DNA of 64,000 nt from the NCBI RefSeq assembly GCF_900636325.1, contig NZ_LR134263.1:2356001-2420000 (forward strand). The letters run 5' to 3'. Below, in pieces: positions 55,845 through 64,000 of the stretch (positions within the stretch are counted from its first letter, which is position 1; the number at the start of each line of letters is the position of its first letter). Origin of the DNA: Staphylococcus delphini. GTDB lineage: Bacteria > Bacillota > Bacilli > Staphylococcales > Staphylococcaceae. Under the pieces are notes generated by a model, which was not told the origin of the DNA, ran no database searches, and saw only the letters and a program-made list of their open reading frames with translations. The position numbers and the translations under genes were made by a program.

Positions 55845-57546
55845 AAATACTGTCCTCCTCCTGACTAATCGGGTTAGGAATTTTAATATAAATCGGGTCT
55901 TCACCGCGTTCTTGTAATTTACTCATCAAATTCGCCTTCGCAGCAAATGTCGGATTATAACGTAAATCTTCCAAGCATTGCATTAACACATCATGCCCTT
56001 CTGCACGTTCTTGCCACGTTTCCAATGTGCGATTAACGGTTTGCCATAACAGGGCTTCATCACCTGTTGCTTTACCTAACGTAGAAATGAGATGGCCTAA
56101 ATGATTCACAATGACATAATATTTAAAACGGTGCCACGCTTCATGATGCGTATACACGACCGGGCTGTCTGCACTAATTTGATGCGGAATCATCCCTTGT
56201 GCTGTCGCAATACGTTCAGAAACGCAAATGCCTTCTAAATCGCGCACATAACACACTGTTGGACGCCCTTTTTCTAGCGCAATGAGTGTATTTTGGACGT
56301 GTGCTTCGAGACTAATCCCTGTGTCCGCAAATAATTTCAACATTGGCCAAATGACTTGATTTAAATACATTGTCAGCCAATCTTCATGAGATAGTCCACT
56401 GCGCAACCAAGCTTGACCTAATTTTGACGTCGGCTCATCTGGCATCGTTTCAAACAAGCTTGCTAAGACGTGAATTTCTTCTAATGATTCGTACTGTTCA
56501 ATGCCTTCACGCACAATCATCGCACTATTGGCTAAAATATCTATCGCAGCATCATTATCTGGTTGCAATGCACGGTAGCCTTGTTCAAACATCAATTTAA
56601 ATGTCGCCGTTTCATATTCTGGCTTGATCGCCGCTACAATTTCTGCCGCATCCAACGTTCTTTCAATTTGTTCGAAGTCATTTGTTCTCACAAAATTCGT
56701 AATTTTCACTTGAATCGGCAACTTCAAATAAATATTCAACGCTTTTACGAATACTGTTCGCACAGATGACGTCGGATAAACGACATGGCCACGTTGCCCT
56801 AAGTCTTGAATTGTACCATTTGCGAGATGTTGCTGAATCGTCGGCTGTTGTTTGAGCACTTCAATTTGATAAGGATGGACTGGCAGTAAACGATAGGTTG
56901 CGGTATACTCATCTTCCTTAATTTGTGCAAGTTGACGCACCGTTTCATCAATGCGCGCTTCATAATTGGGCACGTAACGTTCGACTAATAGAGCCGGATC
57001 CACCGCTAAGTAATGCAGTTGGAACGCAACATGACATTCAGGTGCATACTGTTCAATATCTTCATCAGTAAAGCCTGTAGCACTTTTCGGCGTCGGATGA
57101 AAAGGATGACCTAGGTAAAGTGATTGTTCTGATGCGATATAATGATTCTGATGTGGTGGTGCATGTCGTCTCGCTTGATCGAGATAACGTGTTGTTCGTG
57201 AAATACTGTTACATATATCTTGATAAACCGCTTCTACTATCGTTGTCTCAGTCGGCGAAGTTTCATCGTACGCAATCGCTTCAAGCAAATATCTGATCGC
57301 CTCAAGGGGTGTCAATTGCGATACATGGCCGATACTCTCTAAGTAAACCGCTGAATCATACATGTGATGCCCCATTGATGAGACATAGCGCAACTTGCCA
57401 CGTAACGTCAAATCCTCTTTTAAAGCGATGTGCCATTGAGACGTTCCTTCTTTTTTAGGGCTACAACCTTTTTCTCTAAAATAAATATTGAGCAGTCGTT
57501 CTAACGCAGCATGTTCCGCGCGTTTGTTCATCTTAAAGTTTTGCAC
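55828..57546 (-). CDS. sbnE: SbnE: NIS siderophore synthetase
   Basis: A 572-aa IucA/IucC ligase, which joins citrate with L-2,3-diaminopropionate, the first ligation of the pathway. Motifs are YLGHPFHPTPKSATGF (about residues 140-155), RLLPVHPYQ and EAHVQNTLIALEKGRP...YVRDLEG. It overlaps sbnD by 14 bp and sbnF by 17 bp. Confidence 0.94.
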   Translation of the reverse strand: MQNFKMNKRAEHAALERLLNIYFREKGCSPKKEGTSQWHIALKEDLTLRGKLRYVSSMGHHMYDSAVYLESIGHVSQLTPLEAIRYLLEAIAYDETSPTETTIVEAVYQDICNSISRTTRYLDQARRHAPPHQNHYIASEQSLYLGHPFHPTPKSATGFTDEDIEQYAPECHVAFQLHYLAVDPALLVERYVPNYEARIDETVRQLAQIKEDEYTATYRLLPVHPYQIEVLKQQPTIQQHLANGTIQDLGQRGHVVYPTSSVRTVFVKALNIYLKLPIQVKITNFVRTNDFEQIERTLDAAEIVAAIKPEYETATFKLMFEQGYRALQPDNDAAIDILANSAMIVREGIEQYESLEEIHVLASLFETMPDEPTSKLGQAWLRSGLSHEDWLTMYLNQVIWPMLKLFADTGISLEAHVQNTLIALEKGRPTVCYVRDLEGICVSERIATAQGMIPHQISADSPVVYTHHEAWHRFKYYVIVNHLGHLISTLGKATGDEALLWQTVNRTLETWQERAEGHDVLMQCLEDLRYNPTFAAKANLMSKLQERGEDPIYIKIPNPISQEEDSIYETTD

Positions 57547-58795
57547 GTTGCTCTTTAACCTCCCAAAAACCCGTCAATATTGGGTTGATTTTTTGATTTT
57601 TAATATGTGAAGTCCATAATAGTGTGCTACTCAATGCGAAAATCACGCCCATCAGGATAAATGTCGTCGCCGGTGCGGTATAACTTGTCACCATTGCACC
57701 ACTCAAACTACCAACGATTTGACCGACTACTAAGAAGCTATTCGTCGAGCCTACAAACGTCCCTTTCAGTTGGTGGTGACTCGCATTCACAACGACAAAC
57801 ATGACACTTTGAATGAGCGCACTATAAGTTAAACCTTGTAACACACGTGCGATTCCTAGCATCCACAAGTCTGTCGCCACACCTTGCCAAAGCACACTGA
57901 TGCCACATAAAATACTCGCAATAATATATACATTTTTGACATAAGCTTTATCATTGAAGTAACCCCAAAAAGGTGCACTCATCATCGAAGCTGTCCAAAA
58001 CGCTGACTGTAAAATACCGACTGCCGCACGATCATCAATGTGAAGATGATTGACGGTGCTTACTAATGGGGCTAAAGCAGTCATCATGCCGTACATCGCA
58101 AAGTTTGCTAATACGCCGACGATGATAAAGCGACAAGTCAGTTGCGTACATAACAAACATTTTATCGATTGACGCACACTTTTTTTAACTTGTGGCTGTG
58201 CTGTATTCGCGTGTGTATGTGTCGTTTCAATTAAGAAAAAGACGCCCAGAATACTCATCAACAAAGTGATAAGGCCAATTAAGAATAAGAGCGCTTGAAA
58301 ACCGAGCACTGTCGCGAGCACACCGCCAATCAGTGGACCTACGAGAGAGCCGGCACTCACAGCACTTTGTAATTTACCGAGTACCGCGCCACGCTCAGAT
58401 TCCGGGGCTTCACCACTCGCAAATGCGCTCGAAGCTTCGACCACACCGCCAAACAAGCCTTGTAACAAGCGTACGAGTACAAATTGAAACGGTGTCGTAC
58501 AAAAAGCCATTAATAAGAGACATAGCCCTAAGCCGAACAGTGCACGCAACACCATCCATTTTCGGCTCAGTCGGTCACCGAGCTTTCCCCATAACGGAGA
58601 AGCTAACATCGTTGTGATGGCAGGTGCCGCAATGGCAATCCCGCTCCACAACTGAATTTCAAAAACGTTCAACTGTTTTAAAGACGCCATATAGATTGGA
58701 AGTAATGGAACTAACACGGTCAGACCCGCTATGGCCATAAACTGACCGAGCCATAGCGTTCTGAAATTACGTCGCCACGTTTGTTCTATGATCAT
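57533..58795 (-). CDS. sbnD: SbnD: MFS efflux pump for staphyloferrin B
   Basis: A 420-aa 12-helix MFS protein. Motif A is SPLWGKLGDRLSRKWMVL near residues 66-83, and the second half has FWGYFNDKAYVKNVYI. The place inside the sbn operon marks it as the siderophore exporter. The ATG at 58795 lies within the last 29 bp of sbnC. Confidence 0.9.
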   Translation of the reverse strand: MIIEQTWRRNFRTLWLGQFMAIAGLTVLVPLLPIYMASLKQLNVFEIQLWSGIAIAAPAITTMLASPLWGKLGDRLSRKWMVLRALFGLGLCLLLMAFCTTPFQFVLVRLLQGLFGGVVEASSAFASGEAPESERGAVLGKLQSAVSAGSLVGPLIGGVLATVLGFQALLFLIGLITLLMSILGVFFLIETTHTHANTAQPQVKKSVRQSIKCLLCTQLTCRFIIVGVLANFAMYGMMTALAPLVSTVNHLHIDDRAAVGILQSAFWTASMMSAPFWGYFNDKAYVKNVYIIASILCGISVLWQGVATDLWMLGIARVLQGLTYSALIQSVMFVVVNASHHQLKGTFVGSTNSFLVVGQIVGSLSGAMVTSYTAPATTFILMGVIFALSSTLLWTSHIKNQKINPILTGFWEVKEQRAKL

Positions 58796-60542
58796 CTGTC
58801 CATTTCATTGGATTGGGGACACGGCCGATACTCGATGGCATACTTCCACCACCGTCACCACGTTGATGTAACAATGGCAGTAAAATGCGTTTGAATGGCC
58901 ATGTGTCGTGCGTAAAAATAATACGTTTTACTTCTTCAGATGTCCCAGGCAACCAATCTATTGTATCGATGTGACGTTGCATCGTTTGTCTCAACTGTGT
59001 CATCAATTCCGCTTCAGATACTTTAAATACATCGACTAAAGCATCGACAATCGCATACAAATTGACACTCACTGCTAACGTTTGAAAATAAGCAAAAAAT
59101 GTTTCAATATCTTCATTTAATAGTGTATTCGGTGTGTCTTTTCTCACTGCATAGTTCGGCAGTTCAAAACCTTGTGCTGTTAACCACTCTGGGAAAATGC
59201 GGACCGTATCATGATCACGCAATACAAATTCCGCCACACGCCCTTCTCGAAAGACAACTAACACATTTTGACCGTGCAATTCAGGCAACACACCGTATTT
59301 CATCAATACGAGTGTCATCTGTAAAAATGCATCGCTCACTTGTTCAAACAATGCATTAATTTGTTCGGTCGTTGGATGGTCCGTCTCTAAAATGCGTTCA
59401 TAGAGTGTCGATTCATGTGCAGCAAGTGCCGCCATCGAAGTGACCAACTGTGCATCTTTTACAGACTCAGGGTAGTATCGTAACTGCATAGTGAGGTGTC
59501 CCGATTGATCTTGAAAAATATCTTGTGCTTCATTCATATATGACCACCACACCGTTTCGTCACATAACTTCACACGACCGTTCAATGACGCATCTTGAGC
59601 GATAATATCACGCAATAACGCTTCTCCTGCTTCACCATTTTTCATGTAACGTGTCGGTGTGAGTCTTAACGCACCCAGTGATTGCATTGCAAACGGTACT
59701 TTTAAATGCGTGAACGGTGCGTCTAATGGTATCAATGTACGCATAGATGAAGAAGAGAGGTATTGTCCCATCGTCACATCAAGCAAGACGACGATACCTT
59801 GTTCGATTTCTGCGCTAAATTGAACCGGCAAGACATGTTCGTATTGCCAAGGGTGTACCGGAAAAATGACATAGTCTGCGGTGTCACACCCTTTCTCAAT
59901 GAGCGCTTGTTGACATCGAAGCAATGTGTCACCCCAAAACTGTGCGTACTGCTTGTCTGTCACCCCTTTACCTTGTATGACATGTGACTTTCGAATTGCA
60001 ACAGCGTGCACAGCTAATGGTTGATGATATTCCGCTTGATACACAGCATAATCTTCTGCTGACAATCCTCGCTTTTCTTTTGCGACCGGATGAAAAGGTC
60101 GGTCTTTCAAACTGGCAAGCTGTTCTGACAAGATGAATGGCTGTTCACTCGCTTTAAATCCGTCATATTGTGCCGTTAACTCGGCTACAGCTGCCGCCAA
60201 TCCCTCTGCAAAGCGCGCATGTGCCCACTCAGTCGCTAAATCTGCATTCATTGTGACAAATAATTCCCACAATTCATGCACTGTCAAAGGCATACACGTT
60301 TTACTTTCAATGTGGAACACTGCCTCTCCATTAAAGCGATACACATTCAGACCACTGAAATAAACCGGAATGAGCAACACAATCCCCTTCTTCTCATAAC
60401 GTAAATACGTCTGTTGCTGTATCGTTAATCGTTCACTCGTTGATGCAATGCCACCTAAATCTTCAAATAATAACGCATCCACAAGGTCTTTTAATATGTA
60501 TTGTTGTGCACGCGTTACATTGTGTTCGTGTTCGCTTACCAT
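58767..60542 (-). CDS. sbnC: SbnC: NIS siderophore synthetase
   Basis: A 591-aa IucA/IucC ligase, which in S. aureus adds 2-oxoglutarate in the last step to staphyloferrin B. Motifs are LKDRPFHPVAKEKRGL (near 150-165), VIFPVHPWQYEHVLP and the C-terminal PELHGQNVLVVFREGR...VLRDHDTVR. The ATG follows GGAGTGG. It lies 11 nt after sbnB and overlaps sbnD. Confidence 0.94.
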   Translation of the reverse strand: MVSEHEHNVTRAQQYILKDLVDALLFEDLGGIASTSERLTIQQQTYLRYEKKGIVLLIPVYFSGLNVYRFNGEAVFHIESKTCMPLTVHELWELFVTMNADLATEWAHARFAEGLAAAVAELTAQYDGFKASEQPFILSEQLASLKDRPFHPVAKEKRGLSAEDYAVYQAEYHQPLAVHAVAIRKSHVIQGKGVTDKQYAQFWGDTLLRCQQALIEKGCDTADYVIFPVHPWQYEHVLPVQFSAEIEQGIVVLLDVTMGQYLSSSSMRTLIPLDAPFTHLKVPFAMQSLGALRLTPTRYMKNGEAGEALLRDIIAQDASLNGRVKLCDETVWWSYMNEAQDIFQDQSGHLTMQLRYYPESVKDAQLVTSMAALAAHESTLYERILETDHPTTEQINALFEQVSDAFLQMTLVLMKYGVLPELHGQNVLVVFREGRVAEFVLRDHDTVRIFPEWLTAQGFELPNYAVRKDTPNTLLNEDIETFFAYFQTLAVSVNLYAIVDALVDVFKVSEAELMTQLRQTMQRHIDTIDWLPGTSEEVKRIIFTHDTWPFKRILLPLLHQRGDGGGSMPSSIGRVPNPMKWTDDHRTNVAT

Positions 60543-60553
60543 CTATGCCACTC

Positions 60554-61564
60554 CTAATAAAGACTTAATGTTGTGCCTATATTTTCAGCTTGCGCACGTT
60601 GATAAATGAAGTATGCACTCGCAATGTCTTCAATCGCCATGCCCATTGGATTTAATAAAATAATCTCATCGTCATGTTCACGTCCGACCTTCTCACCTGT
60701 CACAAGTTGTCCAAGTTCAGCGTGCAACTGTTCTCGACTGAATAAACCGTCTTGAACGAGTTGATGTATCGTTTTCTTTTCGCGATTACTTTGTGACCAA
60801 TCATCTACAACAACTTTATCTGCTTTAATGAACACTTCTTTATGCACATCCATAATCGAAATGTTGCTGACGAAAGCGCCTTGACGTAACCAGTCGTATT
60901 CGATATACGGTTGATCCGTCACTGTACATGGAATGACTACATCACCATTTTCAACAGCTTCACGTGCAGATTGCGCTTGAACCCATGTCATATCTGGTCG
61001 TTGTGCAGACCACTTTTCAATCATTTTTTGTGATGCTGCTTCAAATTGATCATATAAATACACCTTTTGAATATGATCGAACTGTTCAAGCATTGTTTGG
61101 AGCTGTTTGTCACCAATCAAGCCGCAACCAATAATCGTTAAGTTTTCAAAACCTGGTCGTGCTAAGTGACGTGCCGCAATCGCTGAAACAGCTGCTGTAC
61201 GCATACTACTGATTAAGCTTGCTTCCATGACCGCAATCGGGTAGTTCGTTTCTGGATCATTTAAAATAATCACCGCACTAGCACGTTCGATTTGACGCTT
61301 TGAAGGGTTGTCGTGTTTACTCCCAATCCATTTGATTCCAGATACTGAATGTTCACCACCAATATGACTTGGCATCGCAATAATACGGTCGGCGATATGA
61401 CCCTTTTCAGCATCTTGACGTAAATAAGGTTTCAACGGTTGGACGAAATCTTGATTCGCATGTGCCGTTAATGCTTCTGTTAATGCATCAACATAAATTT
61501 GTGACTGTGCCCCTCCTGCTTGTTCAATGTCCGTACGATTTAAATACAATAATGGATGCTTCAT
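60554..61564 (-). CDS. sbnB: SbnB: NAD-dependent ACEGA dehydrogenase
   Basis: A 336-aa ornithine-cyclodeaminase-like dehydrogenase, which oxidises the ACEGA product of SbnA to L-2,3-diaminopropionate and 2-oxoglutarate. The NAD loop is IIGCGLIGDKQL (about 145-156), and the substrate site includes GGEHSVSGIKWIGSK. The ATG at 61564 gives 336 aa, the length in S. aureus, and lies one base after the sbnA stop; an in-frame GTG at 61579 is less likely. Confidence 0.94.
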   Translation of the reverse strand: MKHPLLYLNRTDIEQAGGAQSQIYVDALTEALTAHANQDFVQPLKPYLRQDAEKGHIADRIIAMPSHIGGEHSVSGIKWIGSKHDNPSKRQIERASAVIILNDPETNYPIAVMEASLISSMRTAAVSAIAARHLARPGFENLTIIGCGLIGDKQLQTMLEQFDHIQKVYLYDQFEAASQKMIEKWSAQRPDMTWVQAQSAREAVENGDVVIPCTVTDQPYIEYDWLRQGAFVSNISIMDVHKEVFIKADKVVVDDWSQSNREKKTIHQLVQDGLFSREQLHAELGQLVTGEKVGREHDDEIILLNPMGMAIEDIASAYFIYQRAQAENIGTTLSLY

Positions 61565-61565
61565 A

Positions 61566-62608
<1,043 letters not shown>

Positions 62609-62620
62609 GGTTATGGTGGC

Positions 62621-62649
62621 ATTATATTGATATTCAATTTATAAGTCAA
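62621..62649 (-). promoter_or_regulatory. Promoter of the sbnA-I operon
   Basis: On the minus strand TTGACT (62649-62644), a 17-bp spacer and a perfect TATAAT (62626-62621). Confidence 0.75.
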
Positions 62650-62697
62650 ATATTTATAATTTTTGTTGAAAAGATAAAATTATTATTGACTTATGAT

Positions 62698-62726
62698 TTG
62701 AAATTCGACATACTTTAATTGATAAT
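62698..62726 (+). promoter_or_regulatory. Promoter of sirA
   Basis: TTGAAA (62698-62703), a 17-bp spacer and GATAAT (62721-62726); the -10 is inside the Fur box. Confidence 0.6.
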
Positions 62727-62739
62727 GATTCTCATTATT
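62721..62739 (+). promoter_or_regulatory. Fur box at the sirA promoter
   Basis: GATAATGATTCTCATTATT matches the Fur consensus with one or two deviations. Together with the sbnA box it gives joint iron control of synthesis and import. Confidence 0.9.
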
Positions 62740-62779
62740 TTTGAAAATACCGATGATACATAGGAGGAAAGTTAATCTC

Positions 62780-63763
62780 ATGAATAAACTTTTACAGCTA
62801 CTCGTTTTACCTTTAGTCTTATTACTCGTCTTATCTGCGTGTGGCAATTCAAGTCACAAAGAAGCGTCAGACAAGAAAGGAGATACAACAACAATTAAAC
62901 ACACAATGGGAACGACTGAAATTAAAGGCGAACCTAAACGTGTGGTAACTTTATATCAAGGCGCAACGGATGTCGCAGTTTCTTTAGGTGTTCAACCAGT
63001 GGGTGCCGTAGAATCTTGGACACAAGCACCACAATTTGAATACCTCAGAGATGATTTGAAAGACACTAAAAATGTCGGTCAAGAACCTGCGCCAAACTTA
63101 GAAGAAATCTCAAAATTAAAACCTGATCTTATCGTTGCTTCTAAAGTGAGAAACGAAAAAGTATATGATCAATTGTCAAAAATCGCCCCAACGATTACGA
63201 CAGATACTGTTTATAAATTTAAAGATACAACTGAAATGATGGGGAAAGCTTTAGGAAAAGAAAAAGAAGCACAATCATTACTTAAAAAATATGATGATAA
63301 AGTGAAAGCATTCCAAAAAGATGCTAAAGCCAAATACGGTGATGCATGGCCTATTTCAGCTTCTGTTGTGAACTTCCGTGCTGACCAAACACGTATTTAT
63401 GCTGGTGGTTACGCTGGAGATATTTTACAAGATTTAGGATTTAAACGTCCTGAAGCACAACAAAAAGAAGTAGATAAAGGGAAAGACATTATTCAATTGA
63501 CTTCAAAAGAAAGTATTCCGTTGATGGATGCTGACCAAATCTTCATTTTCAAATCAGATCCGAAAGCAAAAGATGCCGACCTTGTACAAAAAACTGAACA
63601 AGAATGGACATCAAGTACAGAATGGAAAAACCTAGACGCTGTGAAAAAAGGACATGTCGTTGATGGTGTAGACGAAATCACTTGGAACTTAGCAGGGGGT
63701 TACCAATCTTCACTTAAATTGATTGACGATTTATACGAAAAACTCGATATTAAAAAGCAATAA
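62780..63763 (+). CDS. sirA: Staphyloferrin B-binding lipoprotein SirA
   Basis: A 327-aa class III substrate-binding lipoprotein. The signal peptide ends at lipobox VLSAC (Cys20 or so), followed by a polar linker and a two-lobed helical-backbone fold; EEISKLKPDLIVAS and the C-terminal VDEITWNLAGGY are typical of siderophore receptors. It captures iron-loaded staphyloferrin B for SirBC. AGGAGG lies 13 nt before the ATG at 62780; the open frame from 62741 has no such site. Its divergent position from sbnA matches S. aureus. Confidence 0.95.
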   Translation: MNKLLQLLVLPLVLLLVLSACGNSSHKEASDKKGDTTTIKHTMGTTEIKGEPKRVVTLYQGATDVAVSLGVQPVGAVESWTQAPQFEYLRDDLKDTKNVGQEPAPNLEEISKLKPDLIVASKVRNEKVYDQLSKIAPTITTDTVYKFKDTTEMMGKALGKEKEAQSLLKKYDDKVKAFQKDAKAKYGDAWPISASVVNFRADQTRIYAGGYAGDILQDLGFKRPEAQQKEVDKGKDIIQLTSKESIPLMDADQIFIFKSDPKAKDADLVQKTEQEWTSSTEWKNLDAVKKGHVVDGVDEITWNLAGGYQSSLKLIDDLYEKLDIKKQ

Positions 63764-63779
63764 CATAAGGAGTTACATT

Positions 63780-64000
63780 ATGTCGCTTAAACCGATACAT
63801 CACTTATTTATCGCAAGTGCATGTCTTGTCATTGTATCGTTTTTAAGCCTAATGATTGGAAACACGCTTGTATCACTGCCTCAGTTGATACAGGCGTTGT
63901 TCCACTTTGACGGCCAAAACGATGTCCATACCCTTGTGACAGGTTCACGTGCTTCGCGAACAATCATCGCCCTACTCACTGGTGCTGCCCTTGCAGTTGC
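63780..64000 (+). CDS. sirB: Staphyloferrin B ABC permease SirB, N-terminal part
   Basis: The first 73 codons of a FecCD-type permease cut by the window edge. AAGGAG lies 8 nt before the ATG and 16 nt follow the sirA stop. The first helix and the segment GSRASRTIIALLTGAALA match the permease family. No ATPase is encoded in sir clusters; FhuC encoded at 32527-33330 is the likely partner. Confidence 0.92.
   Translation, partial: MSLKPIHHLFIASACLVIVSFLSLMIGNTLVSLPQLIQALFHFDGQNDVHTLVTGSRASRTIIALLTGAALAV

Overview
The window is chromosomal DNA of a staphylococcus that is clearly related to, but not, Staphylococcus aureus. It is low in G+C, its ribosome binding sites are strong AGGAGG types, TTG and GTG starts occur, and the gene neighbourhoods are staphylococcal: tagA/tagH/tagGBD, pbp4/abcA, fhuCBG, graXRS-vraFG, pitR-pitA and uppP lie in the order I remember for S. 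aureus. A thiazole (thi) operon, feoAB beside abcA and a staphyloferrin B (sbn/sir) cluster beside tagA are additions to that order. This suggests an animal-associated species such as the S. intermedius/pseudintermedius group; the species call is inference.

Layout. 1-15300: start of an ABC exporter gene, uppP, a Lys-rich repeat protein, small housekeeping and hypothetical genes, two MFS/LysR-type genes, yebC, and a TPP-riboswitch-controlled tenI-thiS-thiG-thiF operon. 15300-24500: cell-wall and phosphate genes (a LysM-CHAP hydrolase with a WalR box; pitR-pitA with a PhoP-type box), then the graXRS-vraFG system for cationic antimicrobial peptides. 24600-36300: acetyltransferase, esterase, YkvI-type and DHA2 transporters, the Fur-controlled fhuCBG importer, YitT and NupC proteins, and a likely small RNA between yitT and nupC. 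36400-38900: Fur-controlled feoA-feoB plus a tiny Cys-rich partner. 39000-49500: divergent abcA/pbp4, an MFS pump preceded by a 30-codon leader peptide and a hairpin hiding its ribosome binding site, and the wall teichoic acid genes tagD, tagB, tagG, tagH and tagA with palindromic and tandem repeats between them. 49600-51100: acetyltransferase and M50-like membrane protease. 51300-64000: complete sbnABCDEFGHI operon and divergent sirA-sirB, cut by the window end.

Two themes dominate. One is iron: ferrous uptake (Feo), hydroxamate-type siderophore import (Fhu), and synthesis, export and re-import of staphyloferrin B (Sbn/Sir), with visible Fur boxes at feoA, fhuC, sbnA and sirA. The other is the cell envelope: undecaprenyl phosphate recycling, teichoic acid synthesis and export, PBP4, amidase, GraRS. 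The most unusual regulatory structure is the apparent translational attenuator ahead of the MFS gene at 42669-43868. All functional calls are by recognition of motifs and remembered families; no database search was run.
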